Of a stretch of 64,000 nucleotides of DNA, positions 33,808 through 41,895 are shown in pieces. Positions within the stretch are counted from its first letter, which is position 1. Each line of letters opens with the position of its first letter. A program made the translations under genes and the position numbers. The notes under the pieces are model-generated. The model was given only the letters and a program-made list of their open reading frames with translations. It was not told where the DNA came from and searched no databases. The DNA is from Planktosalinus sp963975935 (GTDB lineage Bacteria > Bacteroidota > Bacteroidia > Flavobacteriales > Flavobacteriaceae). The stretch lies in contig CAXBIQ010000004.1 in assembly GCA_963975935.1 (NCBI GenBank), positions 1 to 64,000 on the forward strand. Direction: 5' to 3'.

Positions 33808-34626
33808 ATGCAACTCGACCGTATACCCAAAATAAAACACACACAATCAAACAACTTTTTTCTCCTTGCCGGGCCGTGTGCCATAGAAGGCGAAGATATG
33901 GCACTGCGCATTGCTGAACAGGTTGTGAAGATTACTGACAAACTGGAAATCCCCTATATTTTCAAGGGGAGTTTTAAAAAAGCAAACCGTAGCCGTATCG
34001 ACAGCTTTACCGGAATTGGTGATGAAAAGGCATTGAAAATACTTAAAAAAGTTTCTGAAACCTTTGATATTCCCACGGTGACTGACATACACGAAGTAAA
34101 TGACGCGGCAATGGCTGCCGAATATGTTGACGTATTGCAAATTCCCGCTTTTTTGGTGCGCCAGACAGATCTGGTCGTGGCAGCAGCCAATACCGGCAAA
34201 GTAGTCAACCTGAAAAAAGGCCAGTTTATGAGCCCTGAAAGCATGAAGCACGCCGTGACCAAAGTAACTGACTGTGGAAATGCTCAGGTAATGGTTACTG
34301 ACCGTGGGACGATGTTTGGCTATCAGGATATGATTGTAGACTTCAGGGGCATCCCCACAATGCGACAATTTGCACCCACCATACTTGATGTGACCCATAG
34401 TTTACAACAACCCAACCAGAGCAGCGGCGTAACCGGCGGTCGTCCCGATATGATTGCCACTATAGCCAAGGCCGGAATTGCAGTGGGCGCAGATGGCATT
34501 TTTATCGAGACCCATTTTGATCCTGCCAACGCAAAAAGTGATGCTTCCAATATGCTGGATTTACAATATTTGGAAAAATTATTGAGTGATTTGACAGCAA
34601 TCAGGAAAGTTATTAAAACTCTTTAG
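33808..34626 (+). CDS. kdsA: 3-deoxy-8-phosphooctulonate (Kdo-8-P) synthase
   Basis: A 272-residue TIM-barrel enzyme condensing phosphoenolpyruvate with arabinose 5-phosphate to make Kdo-8-phosphate for the lipopolysaccharide core. Diagnostic segments: LLAGPCAIEG, FKGSFKKANRSRIDSFTGIG, LKKGQFMSPESMKHA, DRGTMFGYQDMIVDFRGIP and GADGIFIETHFDPANAKSDA. Presence of KdsA confirms a Gram-negative envelope. The start is set by the -7 box at 33782-33789. It is divergent from typA. Confidence 0.96.
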   Translation: MQLDRIPKIKHTQSNNFFLLAGPCAIEGEDMALRIAEQVVKITDKLEIPYIFKGSFKKANRSRIDSFTGIGDEKALKILKKVSETFDIPTVTDIHEVNDAAMAAEYVDVLQIPAFLVRQTDLVVAAANTGKVVNLKKGQFMSPESMKHAVTKVTDCGNAQVMVTDRGTMFGYQDMIVDFRGIPTMRQFAPTILDVTHSLQQPNQSSGVTGGRPDMIATIAKAGIAVGADGIFIETHFDPANAKSDASNMLDLQYLEKLLSDLTAIRKVIKTL

Positions 34627-34704
34627 TTTACCCCGAAACTGATAAATATCATTTTTTAAGTTGAGGGCGAAAAGTATTTTTGATTCGTTCTAAAATACCT
34701 TTAT

Positions 34705-34851
34705 ATGACTAATTTCCTGAACATCAGTTTGTATTCATGGCAAAATGGTGCCTTCATCATGACCATTATTTTCGGGCTGGTCATCATTGCACTTGTCCTT
34801 GCAGTAATTTTAATGATGAATGCAGAAAAAAAGAAAAACAATCCGGAATAA
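34705..34851 (+). CDS. 48-residue single-helix membrane protein
   Basis: A very short frame encoding an N-terminal polar segment (MTNFLNISLYSWQNGAF), one transmembrane helix (IIFGLVIIALVLAVILMM) and a basic end (NAEKKKNNPE). It follows kdsA by 78 bases. The helix followed by a lysine-rich tail is a coherent membrane protein, and similar tiny proteins are common in flavobacteria. A TTTG and a TACCTTTA box lie at 34679-34703, very close to the ATG, so the start may be leaderless or at the Met codon 18 positions downstream. Confidence 0.55.
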   Translation: MTNFLNISLYSWQNGAFIMTIIFGLVIIALVLAVILMMNAEKKKNNPE

Positions 34852-34863
34852 GACAAAACAAAA

Positions 34864-34889
34864 AGGTTGCTACCCCCAAGTAACAACCT
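34864..34889 (-). terminator. Terminator-like hairpin downstream of the dehydrogenase gene
   Basis: AGGTTGCTAC (34864-34873) pairs with GTAACAACCT (34880-34889), with one mismatch. The minus strand then enters a T-rich run. A second palindrome, AATAAAAGC/GCTTTTATT, lies at 34896-34914. Confidence 0.65.
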
Positions 34890-35013
34890 GTTTGAAATAA
34901 AAGCCGCTTTTATTAACTCCCCAATTAATAAAAGTTTCCACAAAGATGCCCTAAAAGACATATACAAAACAAGGGGGTTTTTCCTGTTTTTAACGGGGGT
35001 TTTTCCTGTATTC

Positions 35014-36225
35014 TTACTTTTTATCGTCTACATAGCCCTGCAGATAGGAAAATCGTTCTGTGAGTTTTCCGTCTTCTGTTACTTTAGCCCTTGCTAATAC
35101 CCCGTCTCGGTCACCATTGAAAAATGCCGGAATCACATTTTCCATGAACATCTCACCAAATCCTTCACTGGCGTCCTTGGGTAACTCACACGGCAAATTA
35201 TCTACGGCCATAACCGTAATGGCCCCGGGAGCATCAAAAGCAACCTCACTTTCTGTTGCGGGATCATAGACGTAAAAAGGATCAGCAATGGTAGAAGGCC
35301 GTATAGTACTCGCAACAGGCCCGTCAATATCACAGGAAATATCAGCCACAAGATTGATTTTAAAATCAGGATGCGCAGCATCCCTGCGTGTAAAAAGAAA
35401 CGGAGCACCTGCTCCATAAAAATGACCGGTTATGAGCATATCTGACACTTTGGCAAAACGCATAAAATCACTTTCATATCCCGAAGGATCTGTGAAAAAA
35501 GCTTGTTTATCACCCGGTTTCCCGTCACTACGTTTGTTGTAGTCGAGCACATCAATCATACAATAAACAGGCCTATCAAAATTTGAATTCAGGTATTCCT
35601 CAACAGTCACCTCTTGTATTTGCATGTGGTCTAAAATTTCTTTAGCCCCAAAGGCCACCTTACCATTTCCGGTCAAAACTATTTTGATAGCAGGCAGTTG
35701 AATGCTGTCGAGTTCTGTTTTCATGGCCTCAAGGTCTGAAAATGTTTCTACTTTCGGCAAAGTAAAGAGTTTATCGCGCAATCCCAAGGCCCTAAAACCA
35801 TTGTAGGCACCCACCAAACCGGCATAACGCCCAAAACCAATGAGTCGATGACCGCTTTCGGTAACGATGGTTTCATGGTCATAGAGTTCGATGTTCTTCT
35901 CCAAAATTGCCCTTAGCAAATCCCTGTTATAAGGTTGTTTCTTGATGGTATGGCTGAAGAAAAAATATTTTTTATTAGGTATCAATTCCGGGATGGGCAC
36001 TTCCTTTACACCCAGCATCACATCACAGTCTGTAACATTATCACGCACCTCAATGCCGTTTTCCTCATATTCCTGATCAGGGAAGATGCGAATATCTGAA
36101 GATTCTACTTTAATCTGCGCTTTCGGAAAGTTTTGAAGGACTTCCATGCATTTATCCGGTGAAAGGACCACACGCCTGTCAGGCGGATTTTTACGTTCTT
36201 TAATGAGTGCAAACTTAACAGCCAT
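35014..36225 (-). CDS. Saccharopine/alanine dehydrogenase-like NAD(P)-dependent oxidoreductase
   Basis: A 403-residue enzyme of the alanine dehydrogenase/NAD-linked saccharopine dehydrogenase superfamily. The N-terminal KFALIKERKNPPDRRVVLSP resembles the lysine-forming saccharopine dehydrogenase opening. It is followed by HTIKKQPYNRDLL, a nucleotide-binding stretch around IKIVLTGNGKVAFGAKEIL, and NLVADISCDIDGPVASTIRP near the active site. It would oxidise or reductively aminate an amino acid derivative in the cytoplasm. The exact substrate cannot be fixed. Its promoter overlaps that of ssrA. Confidence 0.8.
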   Translation of the reverse strand: MAVKFALIKERKNPPDRRVVLSPDKCMEVLQNFPKAQIKVESSDIRIFPDQEYEENGIEVRDNVTDCDVMLGVKEVPIPELIPNKKYFFFSHTIKKQPYNRDLLRAILEKNIELYDHETIVTESGHRLIGFGRYAGLVGAYNGFRALGLRDKLFTLPKVETFSDLEAMKTELDSIQLPAIKIVLTGNGKVAFGAKEILDHMQIQEVTVEEYLNSNFDRPVYCMIDVLDYNKRSDGKPGDKQAFFTDPSGYESDFMRFAKVSDMLITGHFYGAGAPFLFTRRDAAHPDFKINLVADISCDIDGPVASTIRPSTIADPFYVYDPATESEVAFDAPGAITVMAVDNLPCELPKDASEGFGEMFMENVIPAFFNGDRDGVLARAKVTEDGKLTERFSYLQGYVDDKK

Positions 36226-36257
36226 TTTGGTATGTTTTTTGTATTATATAATATAGG

Positions 36258-36292
36258 TTTGCAAAGATATAATTTTAAGTCGTATCTTTGCA
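36258..36292. promoter_or_regulatory. Overlapping divergent promoters of ssrA and the dehydrogenase gene
   Basis: On the + strand TTTG (36258-36261), 21 bases, TATCTTTG (36283-36290) form the ssrA promoter. On the - strand TATCTTTG (36269-36262) is the -7 box for the dehydrogenase gene. The two boxes form a perfect 10-base inverted repeat (TGCAAAGATA at 36260-36269, TATCTTTGCA at 36283-36292). The two promoters occupy the same DNA, so they should compete for polymerase. Confidence 0.7.
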
Positions 36293-36319
36293 GCTCGCTT
36301 AAAGCGAAAACATTTTCTT

Positions 36320-36716
36320 GGGGTCGACTGGTTTTGACAGCAAGACGAATGGAATAGTAAGCACGTCGAGCGCCGGATTACAGCTCGTAAATCTCATGAT
36401 TCAGACTTTTTTAAACGGCGAAGATAACTACGCCCTAGCTGCATAACCCGAATTATAGTAAGGTAATGCCTCGTCCGACTAGGTCGGAAAGCAGGATGTC
36501 TCTCAACGGCCTTGGTTTGCGGCAATTGATCAAGAGACATCGTAAAAGTAAACCTAGAAATCACAGGGTCTCGATGTGATTTCGAAACTTAATTGAGAAT
36601 ACGGGTAACTTTGGTTGTTTTTGACCGGTGTTACCTCGAAAACCAAACAAAAACTAAACGTGTAGAAAGCTGTTGTATTCCTTGTTTGGACGAGGGTTCG
36701 AATCCCTCCGACTCCA
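36320..36716 (+). ncRNA. ssrA: Transfer-messenger RNA
   Basis: tmRNA rescues stalled ribosomes and tags the product for proteolysis. The 5' end GGGGTCGACTGG and the 3' end GGGTTCGAATCCCTCCGACT give the acceptor stem (GGGGTCG with CGACTCC) and a T-arm. The tag frame at 36417-36446 reads GEDNYALAA then TAA, with a GGC (Gly) resume codon. The CCA end is not encoded, so it would be added later. Pseudoknot segments are visible as self-complementary runs around 36469-36541. The length of about 397 nt is normal for Bacteroidota. Confidence 0.96.
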
Positions 36717-36742
36717 CATGAAGCGCAGACAGACTGCGGATT

Positions 36743-36791
36743 AAAACATAAAAAACCTGCCAAGTTTACTTGAGCAGGTTTTTTATGTTTT
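36743..36791 (+). terminator. Long terminator hairpin of ssrA
   Basis: An 18-bp inverted repeat, from 36743-36760 pairing with 36774-36791, centred on CCTGC/GCAGG with an inner CAAG/CTTG stem, contains a run of six T. It lies 27 bases past the mature 3' end. Confidence 0.8.
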
Positions 36792-36873
36792 AAGACGCCC
36801 GGCCCGATAGGGACGGTTTGCTGCATTTCCTAATCCGGCTTCAAAGGGATCATCATTTGATAATCCCAATTAT

Positions 36874-36930
36874 AACCTGCATACTTGAGCAGGTTTTGTT
36901 GTTTTAAGACACCCGGTCCGACAGCAACGG
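36874..36930 (+). repeat. Second copy of the ssrA terminator region
   Basis: AACCTGC-atacttga-GCAGGTT (36874-36895) followed by GTTTTAAGAC and an ACCCGGTCCGACAGCAACGG tail repeats the sequence at 36754-36816 with several changes. The two copies are 120 bases apart, so the terminator and its flank were duplicated. Confidence 0.65.
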
Positions 36931-36947
36931 CTAGATTAAAAAACTTA

Positions 36948-37148
36948 TTAGACTTTCTTACGGGCAGTAAGCACCACCCCAACAAGCAAAATCACCACAC
37001 TTATGATGACCGGTGTCCAGTTTGCCGTACTCACAGCAATATCCATCCCCAGAAAACTGAAACTTTCTGAATCTTCCATAGCCTGTAATCCAAAAACAAT
37101 GGTACCCAGGGCACCCAATAGCAATAAAATAATTCCAAGTGTTTTCAT
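36948..37148 (-). CDS. Small two-helix membrane protein
   Basis: A 66-residue protein with helices at about 3-22 and 44-62 joined by an acidic-polar loop (EDSESFSFLGMDIAVSTANW) and ending in a RKK positive tail. This layout resembles DUF3185-like small membrane proteins, but I do not assign it firmly. It faces ssrA convergently. Function unknown. Confidence 0.65.
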   Translation of the reverse strand: MKTLGIILLLLGALGTIVFGLQAMEDSESFSFLGMDIAVSTANWTPVIISVVILLVGVVLTARKKV

Positions 37149-37249
37149 ATTGATTTCATTAGTTGTTTATAGTTAAAGATAGTAAAAATTAAAATAGGGC
37201 TTCAACAACAATAAAAATATATTATTTTAAATATAAACTAAATTTTATT

Positions 37250-37257
37250 TATATTTG
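37250..37257 (+). promoter_or_regulatory. -7 box of the DUF2089 operon
   Basis: TATATTTG ends 18 bases before the ATG at 37276. The -33 region 21 bases upstream reads TTTT rather than TTTG. Confidence 0.55.
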
Positions 37258-37275
37258 CTTTAACTTTATTTAATT

Positions 37276-37566
37276 ATGATACCAAAGTTACCCATACAAT
37301 GTCCCTCATGCTCAGATACCCTTCAGGTAGCACAATTGCATTGTGATGCCTGTGGGACTTCAGTAAATGGAAATTTCTCCCTTCCCTTATTCTTGCAACT
37401 TTCGCAAGAGGAACAGGACTTTGTAATGCAGTTTTTGATGAACAGTGGCAGCCTGAAAGAAATGGCAAAACAAATGAACAACAGTTACCCCACCATAAGA
37501 AACAAATTGGATGATATCATTGAAAAAACAAAACGCTTGAAAGACAATGAAAACACTGCTCTTTAA
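37276..37566 (+). CDS. DUF2089 family protein
   Basis: A 96-residue protein with an N-terminal zinc ribbon (CPSC at 9-12 and CDAC at 23-26) and a C-terminal helical part (EEQDFVMQFLMNSGSLKEMA, then NSYPTIRNKLDDII) with helix-turn-helix character. DUF2089 proteins are suspected regulators. It heads a tight + strand operon of membrane and envelope genes: its 3' end overlaps the next gene by 20 bases. It is a good candidate for the operon's own regulator (inference). Confidence 0.85.
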   Translation: MIPKLPIQCPSCSDTLQVAQLHCDACGTSVNGNFSLPLFLQLSQEEQDFVMQFLMNSGSLKEMAKQMNNSYPTIRNKLDDIIEKTKRLKDNENTAL

Positions 37567-38125
37567 TCCGTTTAAAAAATACAGTGAGCGGCAATTGCTC
37601 GTCTTTGGTCTTATTACGACTCTTGCCGGAGTTGTTTTTGCAACCTTGACAAACATTCATTTTGACGGGGTGCTGGACACACATTTCGGAAAGCAGGTTG
37701 CTTTAAAAACAGCTGCTTTACAAAGCCTAATCAATATCGTGAGTATCGTTGTGGTGTTTTATCCGTTGGGGAAATGGATCAACCCAAAAACCCGGCTCAT
37801 TGATATTTTTAATATTTCACTGATTGTAAAGATACCGGCTTACTTGATGATGCCTTTGAACATCAATAACTGGGCATATTCACAAACAGAACCGCTGTTA
37901 GGAGCGATGGCAAATCCTTTTAACCTGCAGCTTACACAGGAAATGATACTATTTTTAATAATATCATCCTTTTTAGCCATACTGGTTTTTGTGTGGCTCA
38001 TAATATTACTCTATAACGGCTTTAAAGTGGCCACAAACCTAAAAGAAACCAAACACATCATTATGTTTATACTCGCCATTATTGTCGCAGAAATCGTTTC
38101 TAAAGTCCTTTTAATAATTTTATAG
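37547..38125 (+). CDS. YIP1-like multispanning membrane protein
   Basis: A 192-residue protein with about five hydrophobic helices. The arrangement (NPFKKYSERQLLVFGLITTL at the start, PLGKWINPKTRLIDIFNISL in the middle) is of the YIP1 type found beside DUF2089 genes. No enzymatic motif. It overlaps DUF2089 by 20 bases and is one base from the SdpI gene, so it is translationally coupled. Confidence 0.65.
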   Translation: MKTLLFNPFKKYSERQLLVFGLITTLAGVVFATLTNIHFDGVLDTHFGKQVALKTAALQSLINIVSIVVVFYPLGKWINPKTRLIDIFNISLIVKIPAYLMMPLNINNWAYSQTEPLLGAMANPFNLQLTQEMILFLIISSFLAILVFVWLIILLYNGFKVATNLKETKHIIMFILAIIVAEIVSKVLLIIL

Positions 38126-38126
38126 T

Positions 38127-38489
38127 ATGGACTTTACAAATGACTTGTTTTTAATAGGGGTAAGCTTCGGACTTATATCTATAATTGCAGGATTTATTTT
38201 ATTAAAATACCCACCCAAAAGCATCAACTATTTGTATGGTTACCGTACAAAAAACTCAATGAAATCACAAAAGGTCTGGGACTTTGCTCAAGTCTATTCA
38301 GCAAAGCTAATGATTAAGGGAGGGCTTGTTTTTGTTTTACTGGGCGGGTTGGGTCTTGTTGTTCCTCTTTCTCAAACAATCAATGTCATGATTGGTCTGG
38401 GAACACTTTTATTGTTTTGTTTCTATTTGTTTTATAAAACCGAAAAAAAACTCAAACAAAAATTCAACAATGACAAAAACCACATTTAA
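38127..38489 (+). CDS. SdpI-family membrane protein
   Basis: A 120-residue protein with three hydrophobic helices and the conserved cytoplasmic stretch PPKSINYLYGYRTKNSMKSQ followed by KVWDFAQ, which is diagnostic for SdpI family members. In Bacillus, SdpI gives immunity to the toxin SdpC; in Gram-negatives the role is unknown. It overlaps the next gene by 20 bases. Confidence 0.85.
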   Translation: MDFTNDLFLIGVSFGLISIIAGFILLKYPPKSINYLYGYRTKNSMKSQKVWDFAQVYSAKLMIKGGLVFVLLGGLGLVVPLSQTINVMIGLGTLLLFCFYLFYKTEKKLKQKFNNDKNHI

Positions 38490-38958
38490 AGAAACCCAAC
38501 GCTTTGACCAATGGTGGCTGAGACTATTGCTACTTGCAGTACTCTTGATTCCACTGGTTCCGTTTGCCATTGACTGGACAGAAAACGGTATCTCAAATGA
38601 CTATTTCTGGACGCAGTTTGCTATCCTTGCTACTACATTTTTGGTAGTATTTCTTTTGTTTGCTCTCAAACTTGAAACAACCATAGACAGGCAGGGAATA
38701 CACTACCGGTTTTTTCCTTTGATAAACAAACAAAAAAACATTCTCTGGTCTGAAATTTCAAAATGTTATGTAACCACATACAACCCCATTACAGATTTTG
38801 GAGGCTGGGGATTCCGCATTTCACATAAAGGAAAGGCATACAATGTCAAAGGCAATAAGGGGATTCAACTCGAACTGAAATCAGGCAAGAACATTCTTTT
38901 TGGTACCCAAAAAGAAAACGAGGCAAAAAACGTTATAAACCATTACTTTGAAAACTAA
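38470..38958 (+). CDS. Membrane protein with a PH-like C-terminal domain
   Basis: A 162-residue protein. Two helices (about 18-38 and 48-70) are followed by a beta-rich domain (TTIDRQGIHYRFFPLINKQK, WSEISKCYVTTYNPITDFGG, GIQLELKSGKNILFGTQKEN) that resembles bacterial PH-like domains. The ATG at 38470 overlaps the SdpI gene by 20 bases; the upstream frame would extend within SdpI. The role is unknown. It is probably a partner of its operon neighbours. Confidence 0.65.
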   Translation: MTKTTFKETQRFDQWWLRLLLLAVLLIPLVPFAIDWTENGISNDYFWTQFAILATTFLVVFLLFALKLETTIDRQGIHYRFFPLINKQKNILWSEISKCYVTTYNPITDFGGWGFRISHKGKAYNVKGNKGIQLELKSGKNILFGTQKENEAKNVINHYFEN

Positions 38959-38965
38959 AAGAAAT

Positions 38966-39559
38966 ATGAGGTTTGTCTTATTTGCAGTGGCAGCAGTCAT
39001 TTTGAGTTCATGCTACACGGCTACTTACAGATTCAGCCCTGAAAGCAGTAATTACGGTATCGAATTCCGAAAAGGAACGTGGTTACTCAACGAAATTGAA
39101 AGCCCCCCTTATGTAAAAGAGGAGTTGACTGCATTAGCAATTGAAAATTTCAGGAGCTATCTAAAGGATGATCTTGTTTATATAAGAGACACCCCTGCAC
39201 TTTTGGGCACAAGAAAGATCCCCTTAAACCCTGACAGGGAAGCTTTAAAAGCCCTTAAAAGCGGCACGGGATTTGACTATATTATAAACATCAAGGCACA
39301 AGAAATCAAAGACGAGTTAGGAGGTCTTCAGGCTTCACAAACCGATTATCCGGGAACCAACCTTGCAACGGTTACCCTTGAGATATACGACCTTGAAAAC
39401 CTGGAAATCATATACCTTCAGCATGTAAGGGGTAGCGTGAGTCCTAACAGAATTAAAGAAGACGTTAGCTTTATCACAACAAACGAACAGATTTTAAAAA
39501 AATCATTCAAGAAAATCTTCAAAAAAATAGAAAAGAATCACACCATTAAAAGAGACTGA
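38966..39559 (+). CDS. Conserved lipoprotein of unknown function
   Basis: A 197-residue protein with a lipoprotein signal (AVILSSC, Cys16). The mature part is mixed alpha/beta with TWLLNEIESPPYVKEELTAL and a C-terminal basic helix (KKSFKKIFKKIEKNH). The ATG at 38966 is preferred to an in-frame TTG at 38948, because the signal peptide starts there. It is one base from the downstream hydrolase gene. No known family recognised. Confidence 0.7.
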   Translation: MRFVLFAVAAVILSSCYTATYRFSPESSNYGIEFRKGTWLLNEIESPPYVKEELTALAIENFRSYLKDDLVYIRDTPALLGTRKIPLNPDREALKALKSGTGFDYIINIKAQEIKDELGGLQASQTDYPGTNLATVTLEIYDLENLEIIYLQHVRGSVSPNRIKEDVSFITTNEQILKKSFKKIFKKIEKNHTIKRD

Positions 39560-39560
39560 C

Positions 39561-40502
39561 ATGAAATATACAACACTTACACTCGCATTGCTTTTTTCAG
39601 CACTGGCCTTTGGGCAAAAAAATTACACTGCCGAAGAAGTAACCATCAACCCGCTTGTTGAGGGCCTCTTGCTCCTTCCGGAAAATAATGACCCACACAC
39701 CCTGGCCATCATCATTCAGGGCTCCGGGCCCACAGACCGCAACGGTAACCAGCCCAATATGCAAAACAACTCCCTGAAATACCTCGCTGAGCACCTTGCT
39801 GATGAGGGTATCGCCTCGTTCCGCTATGATAAAAGACTGGTTAAACTCGCCCGCCGCGGAGACCTGAAAGAAGAAGATATAAAGTTTGACGATTTTATTA
39901 AAGATGCGGGGGACATACTCGAGAAATTTAAACAAGACAAACGCTTTGACACCTTTGTCATCATCGGTCACAGCCAAGGTTCTTTAGTAGGTATGGTAGC
40001 GGCAAACAACCACGGTGCAGATGGTTTTGTCTCAATTGCCGGTGCCGGACAAGAGATTGATGATGTGATAGTTGACCAGTTGCAACGGCAGGCCCCTGCG
40101 CTGGTAGATGATGCGCGTCAGAGCTTTGATGACCTCAGGGTAAATGGTGTAGCTGTTAAGTATGGCATCGGGCTGGCTTCTATATTCAGACCTGCCATAC
40201 AACCTTTTATGCGCACGTGGATGGCATACAACCCGCAAACTGAAATAGCAAAACTCGATATTCCGGTGCTTATCCTTAACGGAACCGAAGATGTACAGGT
40301 AGATGAAAATGAAGCCGCATTATTACACAAAGCAAAACTCGGTGCCGAGATGTACCTTATTGAAGGCATGAACCATGTCCTGAAAGAAATAGAAGCAGGC
40401 GACACTATAGACAACAGCAAGTCCTATAACGAACCCAACCGCCCCGTCATGCCCGAACTCCTTGAAAAAATAACAACCTTTATAAAACAGCTGAATAACT
40501 AA
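39561..40502 (+). CDS. Exported alpha/beta hydrolase
   Basis: A 313-residue protein with a signal peptide cut after about residue 18 (SALAFGQ) and an alpha/beta hydrolase domain. It has the oxyanion region IIQGSGPTDRNGN, the nucleophile elbow IGHSQGSLVG (Ser about 136), an acid in LNGTEDVQVDE and a catalytic His in EGMNHVLKE. This is the Bacteroidota exported-hydrolase type with the GSGPxDRNGN oxyanion loop. Substrate unknown. It is the last gene of the operon begun at 37276. Confidence 0.85.
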   Translation: MKYTTLTLALLFSALAFGQKNYTAEEVTINPLVEGLLLLPENNDPHTLAIIIQGSGPTDRNGNQPNMQNNSLKYLAEHLADEGIASFRYDKRLVKLARRGDLKEEDIKFDDFIKDAGDILEKFKQDKRFDTFVIIGHSQGSLVGMVAANNHGADGFVSIAGAGQEIDDVIVDQLQRQAPALVDDARQSFDDLRVNGVAVKYGIGLASIFRPAIQPFMRTWMAYNPQTEIAKLDIPVLILNGTEDVQVDENEAALLHKAKLGAEMYLIEGMNHVLKEIEAGDTIDNSKSYNEPNRPVMPELLEKITTFIKQLNN

Positions 40503-40524
40503 GCTTAGATAAGCTTCTAAAAAT

Positions 40525-40555
40525 CTTAATACTTTGTACTTAATACTTAATACTA
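40525..40555 (-). repeat. AAGTAY heptad repeat after the fabH stop
   Basis: On the minus strand, one base after the fabH stop, heptamers TAGTATT, AAGTATT, AAGTACA and AAGTATT follow in tandem. A copy with one mismatch over 31 bases lies at 43251-43281. Related heptads occur at 25044 and 62513. Confidence 0.75.
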
Positions 40556-40556
40556 A

Positions 40557-41576
40557 TTACCACCTCACAATCACACTTCCCCAGGTAAACCCGCTGCCAA
40601 AAGCAGCCAGCACCACAAGGTCTCCTTCTTTGATCTTTCCGTTTTCCCAGGCTTCGGTGAGGGCAATGGGCACAGAAGCTGCCGTGGTATTGCCCAAACG
40701 CATAATGTTGTTATACACCTGCTCATCAGAGAGGCCAAACTTCTTTTGAACAAACTGTGAGATACGCAGGTTGGCCTGATGCGGAATCAGCATATCAATA
40801 TCCTCTTTCCCAAGTTTGTTGGCTGCCAGTCCTTCCATGATTACTTCCGAAAAGCGCACCACAGCATTCTTGAACACAAACTGCCCGTTCATATGAGGAT
40901 AATAAGACTCGTCATTGGGATCATTATCTGCGAGGATATCATTGATCCAGCGTTTGCCCATCCCGGGAGCTATGAGCGAAAGTTCCTCGGCATGTTCTCC
41001 TTGTGAGTGTAAGTGTGTGGATAAAATACCTTTATCAGGGTTCTCTTCACGGGTCAGGACTGCTGCACCGGCACCGTCACCAAAGATAACGGTAACCCCT
41101 CTGCCCCGTGTGGTTTTGTCAAGTCCATGCGAATGCAACTCTGAACCAATCACCAGAATATTTTTATACATCCCGGTTTTGATAAACTGGTCGGCTACAG
41201 AGATCGCATATACAAAGCCTGAGCATTGATTGCGCACATCAAGGGCACCCACGGTTTTGATATCCAGGGCATGCTGCACCTGCACCCCGGGACCCGGAAA
41301 GTAATAGTCCGGACTTAGGGTGGCAAATATGATGAAGTCAATATCGTCTTTTGAAATTCCGGCACGCTCTATGGCAACTTTGGCGGCTTTGACTCCCATC
41401 GTGGAGGTGGTCTCCCCGCTTCCCGGTACCACCCATCTGCGTTCCTGAATACCCGTACGCTCCTGGATCCACTCGTCACTGGTTTCCATAAAGGCGGTCA
41501 AATCATTGTTTGTTACCACATTTTCAGGAACAAAGCTTCCCAAACCGGCTATTCTTGAATTGTATAATGTTCTCAT
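40557..41576 (-). CDS. fabH: 3-oxoacyl-ACP synthase III
   Basis: A 339-residue condensing enzyme that starts fatty acid synthesis from acyl-CoA and malonyl-ACP. The triad is visible: Cys118 in NQCSGFVYA, His in IPHQANLRIS and Asn in LGNTTAASVP. The N-terminal RIAGLGSFVPENVVTNNDL is typical. The C-terminal FGSGFTWGSVIVRW is intact. No other fab genes are adjacent, so this may be one of several FabH paralogues, as is common in Bacteroidota. Confidence 0.92.
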   Translation of the reverse strand: MRTLYNSRIAGLGSFVPENVVTNNDLTAFMETSDEWIQERTGIQERRWVVPGSGETTSTMGVKAAKVAIERAGISKDDIDFIIFATLSPDYYFPGPGVQVQHALDIKTVGALDVRNQCSGFVYAISVADQFIKTGMYKNILVIGSELHSHGLDKTTRGRGVTVIFGDGAGAAVLTREENPDKGILSTHLHSQGEHAEELSLIAPGMGKRWINDILADNDPNDESYYPHMNGQFVFKNAVVRFSEVIMEGLAANKLGKEDIDMLIPHQANLRISQFVQKKFGLSDEQVYNNIMRLGNTTAASVPIALTEAWENGKIKEGDLVVLAAFGSGFTWGSVIVRW

Positions 41577-41895
41577 GTGAAGTGCAGTTTAAATGCCCGC
41601 GCAAGATAAAGATTAAAAAGCTACCGTAAAATTGTTTCACAGCCGTTTTGTATGCACGCATAGGAGATAAGGCAAGCACAACAAAAGAGGCATACTCCTT
41701 TGAAGAACGTGAGCATGCCTCTTTAAAAACAACCTAACCAATAAATAAAAAATTCTCTGTTTTTTAACGAAGTTTCTCTTTCATAGCGATAATCTTCCCA
41801 CAGTGTTTTTTCTATGATGTAAATATAGTAATGTTTAGTATTTCTGCCAAATATTTAAACACTCTGCTGTGTTAATATTTTGCTAAATAACAGTG
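41577..41895. other. Gap between fabH and the ABC1 kinase gene, with a terminator hairpin
   Basis: No gene in 319 bases. AAAGAGGCAT (41684-41693) and ATGCCTCTTT (41715-41724) form a 10-bp stem around a 21-base loop, probably the terminator of the minus-strand kinase gene. The rest is AT-rich and featureless to me. Confidence 0.55.

Noticed and set aside
33847..34398. 183-codon frame opposite kdsA
   Set aside because: Antisense shadow; kdsA is complete and unambiguous.
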